Below, one piece after another: positions 27,099 through 35,981 of a stretch of 64,000 nt of DNA. The stretch is from Pedobacter zeae. Lineage in GTDB: Bacteria > Bacteroidota > Bacteroidia > Sphingobacteriales > Sphingobacteriaceae. The position numbers were made by a program, and so were the translations under genes. The notes beneath the pieces were generated by a model that saw nothing but the letters and a program-made list of their open reading frames with translations, did not search any database and was not told where the DNA came from. How positions within the stretch are numbered: position 1 is the stretch's first letter; each line of letters starts with the position of its first letter. The stretch spans positions 558,001-622,000 of the forward strand of contig NZ_JACIEF010000004.1 in assembly GCF_014196715.1 (NCBI RefSeq). Reading direction: 5' to 3'.

Positions 27099-27839
27099 TT
27101 AGAATGAATAACCAACTGAGAAGCCTAATACGCGGTTAGTTAATTTATTTGAATTTGCTTGCCTGTCTTTTGGCGTTAAGTCTGTTAAACCCAAGCCATA
27201 GTTAGCACCGATCAAGAAACCTGAAGTGGTGCGGTAAGCTAAACCAAAGTTTGCACCGAAGTCTGTACTACCATAATTTTTGTCGCTTGCGCTACCAAAA
27301 GAAAGGTCTCTATCATTAGAGCTGGTTACAGTTGCACTTGTGTTGTTGCTGTTGTTAACTGTTGTAGTGGTAGTTTGTCCTTTATCTTTACCTGAGATAT
27401 TAAAACCGATGTAAGGACCAGCACTGATCTGAACCGCTCCGGCATCACCTGTAGGGATTCTGAATACTGCATTAACCGGAACTTCAATAGCCATTAAATT
27501 GGTTTTAACAGATGATGTAGTGGTAATGGTATTATTTCCTACCGTTGCTGTACCAGTAGATTCGAACTTATTACCTTTATTCTGTAATGATACTCCCGGT
27601 TGGATAAAGAAATTGTTTCCTACACCAAAGTCGCCAAATGCAGTAACATTGAACCCAACATTGTTTTTTGCATTATCGTTAAATGTATTAGCAGCGTTAT
27701 CATCTCCACCTGCATGGAATTTTGAAAGGTTAACACCGGCTTTAATTCCAAAACGTGCAGTCTCCCCAGTCATTTTGGTTTGAGCGAAAGCACCAGTTGC
27801 TAATAAAATGATCGATGCGCTTAATAGTAACTTTTTCAT
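27099..27839 (-). CDS. Outer-membrane beta-barrel protein, PorT/OmpW-like family
   Basis: A 246-residue protein with a signal peptide (1-20, ending ATGAFAQ). The mature part begins with TARFGIKAGVNLSKF, the usual start of the outer-membrane beta-barrel family PF13568, and ends VLGFSVGYSF with the terminal Phe expected for barrel insertion. A Thr/Asn/Ser-rich loop around 155-185 is probably surface exposed. No enzyme role is expected; its specific function is unknown. Confidence 0.85.
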   Translation of the reverse strand: MKKLLLSASIILLATGAFAQTKMTGETARFGIKAGVNLSKFHAGGDDNAANTFNDNAKNNVGFNVTAFGDFGVGNNFFIQPGVSLQNKGNKFESTGTATVGNNTITTTSSVKTNLMAIEVPVNAVFRIPTGDAGAVQISAGPYIGFNISGKDKGQTTTTTVNNSNNTSATVTSSNDRDLSFGSASDKNYGSTDFGANFGLAYRTTSGFLIGANYGLGLTDLTPKDRQANSNKLTNRVLGFSVGYSF

Positions 27840-28123
27840 GATATTTTTCTTTTTATAAAAATCTTGTTTAAAATTTCAGGTTTTACCCTGTTTGTTAATT
27901 GCCATTGCTAATCCAAAAGCTGTGCCAAAGTATCAAGTGTGTTACAATTAGGCGGCTAATTTATTGGTTATCAGGATGTTTTTTGCAATGCTTAAGTATA
28001 CTTATGGCTCAGTTGAGGGAGGGTATAAAGTGCCATTTATTGTATACATAACAGGAAAATAGCGGAGAATTAACAAATTTTTAAACGAAGAAGGAACAAT
28101 GCCAAAAGTTGAATTCTGATAAG

Positions 28124-29383
28124 TTATGTCTTCTGAGGTTTCTTTTTTGCTGCCGGAAAAAGTACATTGTTAAGGATCAGGCGATAGCCCGGCGAGTTTG
28201 GGTGCAGGTTTAAATCTGTTGGCGGATCGCCTACAGCATGCTGATAATCTTCCGGATCGTGTCCGCCGTAAAAAGTAAACTGTCCTTTGCCAATTTCGCC
28301 ATGTAAATACCTGACCTCTGCGGCACCTTTGTTTTCGCCTAAAACAGTTACACTGGGTTTCACTAAGCTTTTTCTGAAAGCTGTGGTTTGTCCCATAAAA
28401 CCTTTAATCACCTTATCGTGATCCTGGGTAAGCATGGTTGGAACGAGGTCCCATTTTGCAGAAAAATCGAATAAGGTAAAGTAATCGTTTGTTTGATTTA
28501 AGGAACGGGTTTGAGTGGCATCGATATCAGAAAACTCGTAATTCATAGGGTTATTGTCGAGTTTAAAGTTCTGAAATGCCAACGTTTTGTTAAAATCCAG
28601 TTTAGATTGTGCATTGGGGTCAGCAGCATCTCCGTCAAACATTTGTGCACAGATATCCACGCCTTCTGCCGCCAAAGCAATATCGAAACTATCGGTACCC
28701 GAACACATGGCGAAAAGAAAACCACCACCGGCACAGTATTCTTTAATGTGTTTGGCTACAGCTAATTTCATTTCGGATACTTTTTTATATCCCATGCGTT
28801 TGGCCAGGGCTTCCTGATTTTTAACATCTTCCTGGTACCAGGTAGCGTACCTGAAATTGGCCCAAAAACGTCCGTATTGACCGGTAAAATCTTCGTGGTG
28901 CAGGTGCAGCCAGTCATATTTACTTAATTTATCCTGTAAAATATCATCATCGTAAATCACATCGTAGGGAATCTCGGCGTAGGTGAGCACTAAGGTAACG
29001 GCATCATCCCATGGTAATTTGCTTTTAGGAGAGTATACCGCAATTTTTGGTGTTTTTTCCAGTTTCACCATTTCCATATTTACTGATGGATCACTTATTT
29101 CGTTTAAGAGATTCACCACTTTCCCGTCGGCCATTACCTCATAAGATACTCCTCTGATCTTGAGTTCATCCTCAACCGTTTTGTTATATTTGATTAAAAA
29201 ACTTCCGCCGCGGTAATTTAAAAGCCAATCAACTTCCAGCTGTTTGCTGATGGTCCAGTAGGCAATCCCATATGCTTTCAGGTGATTTTTTTGGTCTTCA
29301 TCCATATAAATCAATAGTGATGAAGCCCTGAGCCCTAAAGAGCAGAACAGGCAAATGAGCAGGATATAATATTTTTTGATCAA
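28124..29383 (-). CDS. Secreted protein with amidotransferase-like C-H-E signature, function unknown
   Basis: A 419-residue protein with a signal peptide (about 1-20). Related Bacteroidota proteins are often auto-annotated as asparagine synthetase B, which I do not believe: it lacks the N-terminal catalytic Cys and the synthetase domain. What is visible is a class I glutamine-amidotransferase-like pattern: a nucleophile elbow GGGFLFAMCSGTDSF (Cys227) and a later GGHDPED with His375 and Glu378. The conserved N-terminal part LNYRGGSFLI is specific to this family. It may be a periplasmic hydrolase; substrate unknown. Confidence 0.6.
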   Translation of the reverse strand: MIKKYYILLICLFCSLGLRASSLLIYMDEDQKNHLKAYGIAYWTISKQLEVDWLLNYRGGSFLIKYNKTVEDELKIRGVSYEVMADGKVVNLLNEISDPSVNMEMVKLEKTPKIAVYSPKSKLPWDDAVTLVLTYAEIPYDVIYDDDILQDKLSKYDWLHLHHEDFTGQYGRFWANFRYATWYQEDVKNQEALAKRMGYKKVSEMKLAVAKHIKEYCAGGGFLFAMCSGTDSFDIALAAEGVDICAQMFDGDAADPNAQSKLDFNKTLAFQNFKLDNNPMNYEFSDIDATQTRSLNQTNDYFTLFDFSAKWDLVPTMLTQDHDKVIKGFMGQTTAFRKSLVKPSVTVLGENKGAAEVRYLHGEIGKGQFTFYGGHDPEDYQHAVGDPPTDLNLHPNSPGYRLILNNVLFPAAKKKPQKT

Positions 29384-29464
29384 ATCGGTGTACTTAAAAC
29401 ACTAAAATACCGCATTTAAACTGGATAGAAAAATTTAATGATGTTATAAGTTACACAATTTTGT

Positions 29465-29472
29465 TATTTTTG
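29465..29472 (+). promoter_or_regulatory. Candidate -7 box of the cyclophilin gene
   Basis: TATTTTTG fits TAnnTTTG and lies 58 bases before the ATG at 29531. A good -33 box is not seen. Confidence 0.3.
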
Positions 29473-29530
29473 CCCTCTACCCAAAAAATGAGAATTTTTT
29501 TAGGTGTTTAAAATTAGTACCGATATTGAT

Positions 29531-29992
29531 ATGAGTAAAGCAATTATAAAAACAGAAAAAGGCGGCATGACCGTAGAATTCTACGATAAAGATGCGCCAA
29601 AAGCCGTTGCAAACTTTAAAAAATTAGCGAAAGAAGGCTTTTATGATGGAGTAACCTTTCACCGTGTAATTCCGAACTTTGTGGTTCAGGGTGGATGTCC
29701 GAATTCAAAAGACCCCGCTACTGCGCATTTAGCAGGTACTGGTGGTCCGGGTTACAAAATCGATTGCGAATTGGATGGCGATAACCAATATCACGACCGT
29801 GGCGTTTTATCAATGGCACATGCAGGCCGTAATACCGGTGGTTCGCAGTTTTTTATCTGCCACAGCAGAACAAATACCGCGCACTTAGACCGTAACCACA
29901 CTTGTTTTGGTAAAGTTATCGAAAATGTAGATCTTGTAGACGATATCCGCCAAGGCGATAGAATTGTAAATATTGAAGTTTTAGAAGATTAA
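29531..29992 (+). CDS. Peptidyl-prolyl cis-trans isomerase, cyclophilin type
   Basis: A 153-residue cytosolic cyclophilin that speeds proline isomerisation during folding. The catalytic region FHRVIPNFVVQGG and SMAHAGRNTGGSQFFICHS are present, as is HLDRNHTCFGKVIENVDLVD. The frame is open back to a GTG at 29504, but the ATG at 29531 (MSKAIIKTEKGGM) matches the family start and leaves the -7 box in place. No signal peptide, so probably the cytoplasmic PpiB kind. Confidence 0.92.
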   Translation: MSKAIIKTEKGGMTVEFYDKDAPKAVANFKKLAKEGFYDGVTFHRVIPNFVVQGGCPNSKDPATAHLAGTGGPGYKIDCELDGDNQYHDRGVLSMAHAGRNTGGSQFFICHSRTNTAHLDRNHTCFGKVIENVDLVDDIRQGDRIVNIEVLED

Positions 29993-30000
29993 AAAAAATG

Positions 30001-30145
30001 ATACGGGATTTGAGACATTGGATTTGAGACTTGATCTCTCTGATTGATGCTCTATCTCATTTAATAATTGAACAAAGAGTTTTAGTTATTTGATTTGAGT
30101 GATTTCTCATTTCTCATATCTCGAATCTCATATCTCAAAAAAAAT
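30001..30145. repeat. Intergenic word-repeat tract (GATTTGAGAC type)
   Basis: Copies of GATTTGAGAC-like words on the left (30008-30040) and inverse words such as TCTCATATCTCGAATCTC on the right (30101-30138). The tract sits between the cyclophilin and DUF5606 genes and can fold on itself. Confidence 0.55.
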
Positions 30146-30685
30146 ATGAATTTAAGAGGAATTGTTGCCGTATCCGGCAGGCCAGGTTTGTTTAAACTGG
30201 TTGGGCAAAATAAAGTAGGTTATATTTTGGAAAGCCTGGATGCTCAAAAAACTAAAATTGTAGCCAATATTACCAATACTAAATTAGCTTCGTTAGAAGA
30301 TATTACCGTATATGGTGAAGATGAAGAAATCAAACTGGCTGATATTTTTGCTAAAATTTCTGCCAAGGGATCTACCCCGGATTTAAAGGGCGATTTACGT
30401 GCTTATTTCTTGGAAGTAGCTCCAAATCACGATCAGGAGAAAGTTTATGCTTCGGATATGAAAAAAATCATTACCTGGTATAACCTGCTTAAAGATCTTC
30501 CTTTATTTACAGAAGAAGCCCCTGAAACACCGGGAACCGCTGCAGAGGTTAAATTGGCTGAAGAAAAAACAGCTGATAAAAAAGTAAAAACTTCAGGCGC
30601 CAAGGCAACAGCCAGCGCAAAAGCAACGACTAAAACTTCGGCTCCTGCTAAAAAAGCAAGCATGACAAGTAAAAAAGGCGTTTAA
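30146..30685 (+). CDS. DUF5606 domain protein
   Basis: A 179-residue protein of a Bacteroidota-specific family. The N-terminal 125 residues carry the conserved start MNLRGIVAVSGRPGLFKLVG and the stretch LRAYFLEVAPNHDQEKVYAS. The C-terminal 45 residues are a low-complexity Ala/Lys/Thr/Ser tail that looks disordered and nucleic-acid-friendly, but this is only composition. The frame is open to 30095 through the repeat tract; the ATG at 30146 is the conserved family start, so I reject the longer form. Function unknown. Confidence 0.88.
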   Translation: MNLRGIVAVSGRPGLFKLVGQNKVGYILESLDAQKTKIVANITNTKLASLEDITVYGEDEEIKLADIFAKISAKGSTPDLKGDLRAYFLEVAPNHDQEKVYASDMKKIITWYNLLKDLPLFTEEAPETPGTAAEVKLAEEKTADKKVKTSGAKATASAKATTKTSAPAKKASMTSKKGV

Positions 30686-30705
30686 GCTTTATTTCATTAA
30701 TGTAG

Positions 30706-30737
30706 AAAACACCGGGCCATTCGTCTGGTGTTTTTTT
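30706..30737 (+). terminator. Intrinsic terminator after the DUF5606 gene
   Basis: Arms AAAACACC and GGTGTTTT with an inner C-G pair and a T-run of seven on the plus strand. Confidence 0.85.
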
Positions 30738-30743
30738 ATGGGG

Positions 30744-30872
30744 TTAATCGAAAAAATACCAAAGCAGCGCAACAATCACCAAAGAAACGATAATGCTGAT
30801 CCATAAGTATTTATTGTTGCGATTCTGATCGCTTTTGTACCTGTATTCCCTTTTATATTTATCTAGTAACAT
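30744..30872 (-). CDS. 42-residue single-span membrane protein
   Basis: A short reverse reading frame, ATG at 30872 to TAA at 30744. The first 20 residues are charged and Tyr/Lys/Arg/Asn rich (MLLDKYKREYRYKSDQNRNN); then comes a clean hydrophobic helix of about 18 residues (YLWISIIVSLVIVALLWYFF) ending in Asp. The arrangement of positive N-terminus and one membrane helix is typical of small inner-membrane proteins with the N-terminus inside. It abuts the DUF5606 terminator and follows rlmH on the same strand by 97 bases. Too short for most gene callers; role unknown. Confidence 0.6.
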   Translation of the reverse strand: MLLDKYKREYRYKSDQNRNNKYLWISIIVSLVIVALLWYFFD

Positions 30873-30969
30873 CGTTTCTTTTATTTAATGATGATTTTTA
30901 TTCCCGTTTTCCATATCCAAAACCCTACAATTTATGTTATCCATGTTCCTAAAACATATCTTCCATTGC

Positions 30970-31443
30970 TTAAGCATGATGGTAAGGTTCTCCCCTTAAA
31001 ATACTAAATCCCCTGTAAAGTTGTTCTACAAAAAACAACCTGATCATCTGGTGTGAAAAAGTCATATCCGATAGCGAAAGTAAACCGTTTGACCGCTTGT
31101 AAATACTATCGTCGAATCCATAAGGGCCACCAATGATAAAAATTAAATGCTGGATGCTGCCCACCATCTGTTTATTCAGGTAGTTTGAAAATTCTACGGA
31201 TGAGTATTTTTTTCCTTTCTCATCCAATAAAATAACAACATCTCCATTGTTGATTTGTTTGTGCAGGAGTTCTGCCTCCTTTGCTTTTTGTTGCGCTTCA
31301 CTCAGGTTTTTAACGTTTTTTACATCTGGTATGGCTAAAAAACTGAAGTTAATGTAGTGTTTTAAGCGATTAATGTATTTATCAATCCCCTCAATTAAAT
31401 ATTTATCTTCGGTTTTGCCAATCGCAATCAGGGTAATCTTCAT
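30970..31443 (-). CDS. rlmH: 23S rRNA (pseudouridine1915-N3)-methyltransferase
   Basis: A 157-residue SPOUT methyltransferase that modifies pseudouridine 1915 in helix 69 of 23S rRNA, using SAM. The knot residues IIGGPYGFDDSIYKR and the C-terminal LSDMTFSHQMIRLFFVEQLY, RGFSILRGEPYHHA are the family signature. Length is normal. It is divergent from the MutS-like gene with 42 bases in between, so the two promoters are close or overlapping. Confidence 0.95.
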   Translation of the reverse strand: MKITLIAIGKTEDKYLIEGIDKYINRLKHYINFSFLAIPDVKNVKNLSEAQQKAKEAELLHKQINNGDVVILLDEKGKKYSSVEFSNYLNKQMVGSIQHLIFIIGGPYGFDDSIYKRSNGLLSLSDMTFSHQMIRLFFVEQLYRGFSILRGEPYHHA

Positions 31444-31485
31444 TTAATATTTTGCCTATCTTTAGAATTTCGAGATTCAAATATA

Positions 31486-33300
31486 ATGTTAAAATTACAA
31501 GCGCAGATCATATCAGGTTACAGTGAAAAAATTAAAGAGGTTACTGATGATATAAATCAGACTAAAAAATTAATCGACAAACTGTCGTTGGTAAGGGTGG
31601 GGTTGTTCCTGGCCGAAATCTTGTTCTTTATTTTACTGGTACGATCTGCCGATGATAGCTTGCGCACCTTAATTCAGATTGCTTTATTGTGGCCGGTAAT
31701 TGCATTTGCCTATGTGGTACGCAAACAGAGCAGGCTCGATCTCGAAATTGACTACAAAAAACAGTTGTTGTGGGTGTACCAGAACGAATGGAATGTTTTG
31801 AACGGCCAGGAGAATGGTTATGACCACGGTACAGCATTCGAGTCTGAAACCCACCCCTATACTTCCGATCTCGATATTTTTGGAAAAGCATCTTTATTTG
31901 CCCTTTTAAATCGTTGCAGCACCAAAAAAGGTAAGGATGTGCTGGCGAAAAAGCTGGCAGGGAAATCAACGCGCGATATCATTTTAAACCGGCAGGAAGC
32001 AGTAAAAGAAATAATAATTAAAATTGAGGAGACTTACAGTTTCAGGGCCAGTTTGCATGGTTACGATCCTGAGAAAATAGAGCAGATTAAAACACAGTTA
32101 AAACTGCAATTGGGTGAACAACTTGAATTTGTGCTCAGTAAATTTTTGCGGTTGTATGTTAAACTGGTACCCTTTGTTACATTTGGTTTAATTTTAGCCG
32201 CCATTATCTTCAGCAGTGCTTTTTGGAAAATATTGGCACTTGTATTTATCATTCACACGGGTTGGAATGTATTGCTCAGTGCAAAAATTAATAAGGTATT
32301 TTATAGTTTTGGTGGTAGTTCAGGTTTGTTAAATGGTTATGCCAGCGCTATCTTATGGACAGAAAAACAAAATTGGAAAAGCACTTATATTTTAAGTTTA
32401 TTTGATTCACATGTTCCGGTAAGCCAGGAAATCAAAAGCCTGTCTAAAATTATCCAAAACTTCGATGCCCGCCTGAATATTCTGGTAGGCGGCATATTGA
32501 ATGCACTGTTGCTGTGGGATTTAAAATGCTGTATAAATCTCGATATCTGGTACAAATCTTCCTCCAAAGATCTAATTGCTGCGCTGAATCACCTTGGCGA
32601 CTTTGAAGAACTGATTTCACTGGCTACGGTTGCCTATAATCAGCCTGATTGGGTTTTCCCAATAGTAACCGACCAGTTTACGTTAAAGACAGAACAGCTT
32701 GGCCATCCGCTCATCCGGCCTGAGCTTAGGATAGATAATGATTTTCAATTAAGTACAAACCCAACGGTTGATATCGTAACCGGTTCCAATATGGCAGGTA
32801 AAAGTACTTTTTTGCGTACTTTGGGTATTAACATGGTATTGGCATATGCCGGTGCGCCTGTTTGTGCCAGGAGCATGCAGTTACCGGTTTTTTCGATCAA
32901 TACCTATATGCGGATAAAAGATTCGCTGAACGAAAGTACCTCTACTTTTAAAGCCGAATTAAACCGACTGAAAATGATTTTGGACAATGTGGTAAAAGAT
33001 AACGATACTTTTGTACTGATTGATGAGATGCTCCGTGGTACAAATAGCAGGGATAAATATCTCGGATCGAAAGTATTTATAGAAAAACTGATTGCAGAAA
33101 AAACACCTGCACTTTTTGCCACGCACGATTTGCAATTGGCTGATCTGATCATCGATCATCCAGAAACGGTCCGTAATTTCCATTTCGATATCCAGATCAG
33201 CGATGGCGAAATGAAATTTGATTATTTATTAAAGCAGGGGCCATGTAAAACTTTTAATGCGGCAATTTTACTGAAGCAGATTGGGCTTACTTTAGATTAA
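31486..33300 (+). CDS. Membrane-anchored MutS-like ATPase
   Basis: A 604-residue protein with a MutS C-terminal ATPase: P-loop TGSNMAGKS (432-440), Walker B LIDE (511-514) in FVLIDEMLRGTNSRD, and His547 in ATHDLQLADL. Unlike MutS it lacks the mismatch-recognition domains and instead has four hydrophobic segments (about 37-52, 62-78, 224-243, 247-265), so it is probably anchored in the inner membrane. Family members are usually annotated as DNA mismatch repair protein, but a role in mismatch repair is unproven. A small membrane protein gene follows 151 bases later. Confidence 0.85.
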   Translation: MLKLQAQIISGYSEKIKEVTDDINQTKKLIDKLSLVRVGLFLAEILFFILLVRSADDSLRTLIQIALLWPVIAFAYVVRKQSRLDLEIDYKKQLLWVYQNEWNVLNGQENGYDHGTAFESETHPYTSDLDIFGKASLFALLNRCSTKKGKDVLAKKLAGKSTRDIILNRQEAVKEIIIKIEETYSFRASLHGYDPEKIEQIKTQLKLQLGEQLEFVLSKFLRLYVKLVPFVTFGLILAAIIFSSAFWKILALVFIIHTGWNVLLSAKINKVFYSFGGSSGLLNGYASAILWTEKQNWKSTYILSLFDSHVPVSQEIKSLSKIIQNFDARLNILVGGILNALLLWDLKCCINLDIWYKSSSKDLIAALNHLGDFEELISLATVAYNQPDWVFPIVTDQFTLKTEQLGHPLIRPELRIDNDFQLSTNPTVDIVTGSNMAGKSTFLRTLGINMVLAYAGAPVCARSMQLPVFSINTYMRIKDSLNESTSTFKAELNRLKMILDNVVKDNDTFVLIDEMLRGTNSRDKYLGSKVFIEKLIAEKTPALFATHDLQLADLIIDHPETVRNFHFDIQISDGEMKFDYLLKQGPCKTFNAAILLKQIGLTLD

Positions 33301-33451
33301 TTTAGAAGATTTAAGTGCCGTCTGATAATGTAAAGAAATATTTTTACCAGTTAAATTTAACCCTCACTACACCAAAACCGCAATGAAAAACATAGCTGTT
33401 TGTATCTTAGTTGAAAGAAATCTATAAGCTCAATCTAAATTAAATTGTTCT

Positions 33452-33883
33452 ATGAAACAAGCGCTCACTTATACGTTAAAAGTTACATTAACTACTTTAT
33501 TGTTTTGCCTGCCGGTTACTTTTGTAATCATGATGGGATTTGTAAGGCTGTTGCCACTTATATTTTCAAATTACAGTTTCAGTGTTCATCTTGATATAAG
33601 GGATGCCGTTGTTTTTGTTATACTAACTTTCTGCGCTCTTTTATTTTACATGAGGAAAATTCGCGGCGCCTCACAGTTAATTTACAACAAACGCAATATT
33701 GCAATAAACGCCATGATGGCTTCTATCGCAGTTTTTTTGATATACCTATGGTTGTGCGGAAAATTAATGTCACTCTCAATTAGTGAATTCTTGATTACTT
33801 ATGCACCTACATTTTCCATTGCTTTTGTTTGTATGAGGATTTATCCGCTAAAGAATGAAGAGAATGAGACTAAATTAGTTTAA
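33452..33883 (+). CDS. Small multi-span membrane protein, unknown function
   Basis: A 143-residue hydrophobic protein with about four membrane segments: TLLFCLPVTFVIMMGFVRLL, AVVFVILTFCALLFYM, MASIAVFLIYLWLCGK and ITYAPTFSIAFVCMRIY. The final 12 residues are charged. No known domain. It follows the MutS-like gene in the same orientation but is separated by 151 bases, so cotranscription is possible but not shown. Confidence 0.65.
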   Translation: MKQALTYTLKVTLTTLLFCLPVTFVIMMGFVRLLPLIFSNYSFSVHLDIRDAVVFVILTFCALLFYMRKIRGASQLIYNKRNIAINAMMASIAVFLIYLWLCGKLMSLSISEFLITYAPTFSIAFVCMRIYPLKNEENETKLV

Positions 33884-34132
33884 AAGCCGGGCTACTGGAT
33901 AATTGTGACATCAGGCATTGCCATGTGGTGAGCAGGGAGAAGCCAGTTAAAATAATAAAGATCATTAAGCCTGTTTTCTTTGCAATTTTACCTGATTTTT
34001 AAATTGTTTGGTAGTATCAAGGGTTAATATTCACTCTTCTTTTTAAAAATGACCGAATCTTTAACATAAAATTTATAGCTTAATGATTTGTTAATATTAA
34101 ACTTGCAACTTATGGCAATTAATTGGTAAACA

Positions 34133-35470
34133 ATGATTAATGCAAGCGATTTTGGTCGGGATTTTTTGTGGGGGGTGGCTACAGCTGCAGCTCAGATAGA
34201 AGGAACAGCAAGCCAGTATGGAAAAGGCCCTTCCATTTGGGATACTTTTACGGCTAAAAACGGCAAAATAAAGAAGAACCACAAATTAGATCCAGCCTGC
34301 GATTTTTATAACCGGTATACAGAAGACGTTGCGCTGGTAAAGCTACTTGGCTTTAAAGTGTTCCGATTCTCTATTGCCTGGTCGAGGATTTTGCCACAGG
34401 GAAGAGGAGAAGTAAATCAGGAAGGCATCCGTTTTTATCATAATCTCATTGATGAATGCCTTACCCAGGGCATTACACCCTATGTTACGCTTTATCATTG
34501 GGATTTGCCACAGGCACTTGAAGACGAAGGGGGGTGGACCAGCTTTAGCATCAATGCTGCTTTTAATACTTTTGTAAGCATCTGTGCGCTGGAATACGGC
34601 GATAAAGTGAAAAATTGGATTGTATTAAACGAACCTTTTGGTTATACTTCTTTAGGGTATATGCTTGGCGTGCATGCGCCGGGTAAAACTGGTTTAAGCA
34701 ATTTCTTCCCTGCGGTTTTGCATACAGCTTTGGCGCAAGCAGAGGGGGGGAAGATTTTGCGTGCTGAAGTAGACAAGGCTAATATCGGGACTACTTATTC
34801 CTGCTCCGAAATACTTCCTTATACGCAAAGCGACAGTGATGTCCTGGTTGCCAAGCGGATTGATTGTTTAATGAACCGTCTGTTTGTAGAGCCTGCATTG
34901 GGCTTAGGCTTCCCCACAGCAGATTGGGATGTGCTGGAGAAATTTCAGATCGAATATGGTACCTGGCGATTGCAGGACAGAATGAAATTCGATTTCGATT
35001 TTATCGGCCTGCAAAATTATTTTCCATTGACGGTAAAATACAATGCTTTTATCCCGGTAGTTCAGGCCTGGGAGGTAAAAGCCAAAAGCAGGAAAAAACC
35101 GCATACAGCCATGGGCTGGGAGATTAATGCCGATAGCTTTTATAATATTGTAAAACAGTTTGCGGCCTATCCTAATATCAAAAATATTATCATTACCGAA
35201 AACGGTGCCGCTTACCACGATAAATTAATTGATGGCAAAATAGAAGATACCGAACGGATCGAATATTTTAAACTTTACCTGAATGCGCTGCTAAAACTAA
35301 AAAAAGAAGGGGTGAATATTACCGGCTACATGGCCTGGACATTAATGGATAATTTCGAATGGGCGGAAGGGTTTACAGCCAGGTTTGGCCTGGTTTATAC
35401 CGATTTTCATACTTTGAAACGCACCATAAAGTATTCTGGCTATTGGTGGAAAGAGTTCCTGAAGGGTTAG
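34133..35470 (+). CDS. Beta-glucosidase, glycoside hydrolase family 1
   Basis: A 445-residue retaining glycosidase. The N-terminal FLWGVATAAAQIEG is the GH1 entry motif. The acid/base Glu167 is in VLNEPFGYT and the nucleophile Glu356 in IIITENGAA, both intact. It has no signal peptide, so it should act in the cytoplasm on short beta-glucosides. No transporter gene is adjacent. The length is normal for the family. Confidence 0.93.
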   Translation: MINASDFGRDFLWGVATAAAQIEGTASQYGKGPSIWDTFTAKNGKIKKNHKLDPACDFYNRYTEDVALVKLLGFKVFRFSIAWSRILPQGRGEVNQEGIRFYHNLIDECLTQGITPYVTLYHWDLPQALEDEGGWTSFSINAAFNTFVSICALEYGDKVKNWIVLNEPFGYTSLGYMLGVHAPGKTGLSNFFPAVLHTALAQAEGGKILRAEVDKANIGTTYSCSEILPYTQSDSDVLVAKRIDCLMNRLFVEPALGLGFPTADWDVLEKFQIEYGTWRLQDRMKFDFDFIGLQNYFPLTVKYNAFIPVVQAWEVKAKSRKKPHTAMGWEINADSFYNIVKQFAAYPNIKNIIITENGAAYHDKLIDGKIEDTERIEYFKLYLNALLKLKKEGVNITGYMAWTLMDNFEWAEGFTARFGLVYTDFHTLKRTIKYSGYWWKEFLKG

Positions 35471-35593
35471 TTGATAATATGCATTGCGGTATTTGGGCAA
35501 CTATTACTTGCATTTTAATATTTACTATCCCAATAAAGGTAGTAAGTGCCATCATTGTTACGATGACGTTATCAATTAGTAGGTTGATTAGTA

Positions 35594-35899
35594 TTTTTTG
35601 GAGCGCATGGACAGTCACAACTATTAAAGCTGGTTCCCGTTCTCCACTTTATCCTTTCGCTGCGCTTCAGGGATGCCGCTGCGCCCGGGGCTAAAAACGC
35701 TGTTACTGCAAAGAACAAAACGCATCATAACAGGCAAATCGCCAGGCCGTTCCTTTTACTGCCCTTGTGTAATAAACCTTATTGAAGCGGTTATACTTTT
35801 TGGTGCACAAACAAACGTATTCTACTAACGATCATAAAAAGATAGAAGCGGAAAGAAGGACTGCCGGAACCGACAGCGATAAACCTGCTTTCCAAAAAA
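35594..35899 (-). repeat. Single copy of the 306-bp MITE-like repeat, opposite orientation to the array at 47.6 kb
   Basis: The 306 bases are, in reverse complement, homologous over their full length to the tandem units at 47734-48657. The ends are inverted repeats: TTTTTTGGAGCGCATG at 35594-35609 against the complement of CCTGCTTTCCAAAAAA at 35884-35899, 13 of 16 positions alike. A hairpin with GGAAAG/CTTTCC arms is at 35850-35893. No reading frame is conserved between copies. No target-site duplication is evident. It fills most of the 511-base gap between the GH1 gene and the lipocalin-like gene; the first 120 bases of the gap hold nothing I recognise. Confidence 0.75.
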
Positions 35900-35925
35900 G
35901 AGATCTAAAATTTATCTGAAACAAA

Positions 35926-35957
35926 AAATCCCGTTCTGCTTTAACAAAACGGGATTT
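35926..35957. terminator. Terminator hairpin downstream of lipocalin-like gene
   Basis: Arms AAATCCCGTT and AACGGGATTT. An almost identical hairpin at 36496-36525 lies at the other side of the gene. Confidence 0.75.
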
Positions 35958-35981
35958 ACACGTTATAATCTTTTAAGGAAA

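Noticed and set aside
28124..29383. Asparagine synthetase B
   Set aside because: No N-terminal nucleophile cysteine, no synthetase PPi-loop motif and a signal peptide is present; name kept out of the call.
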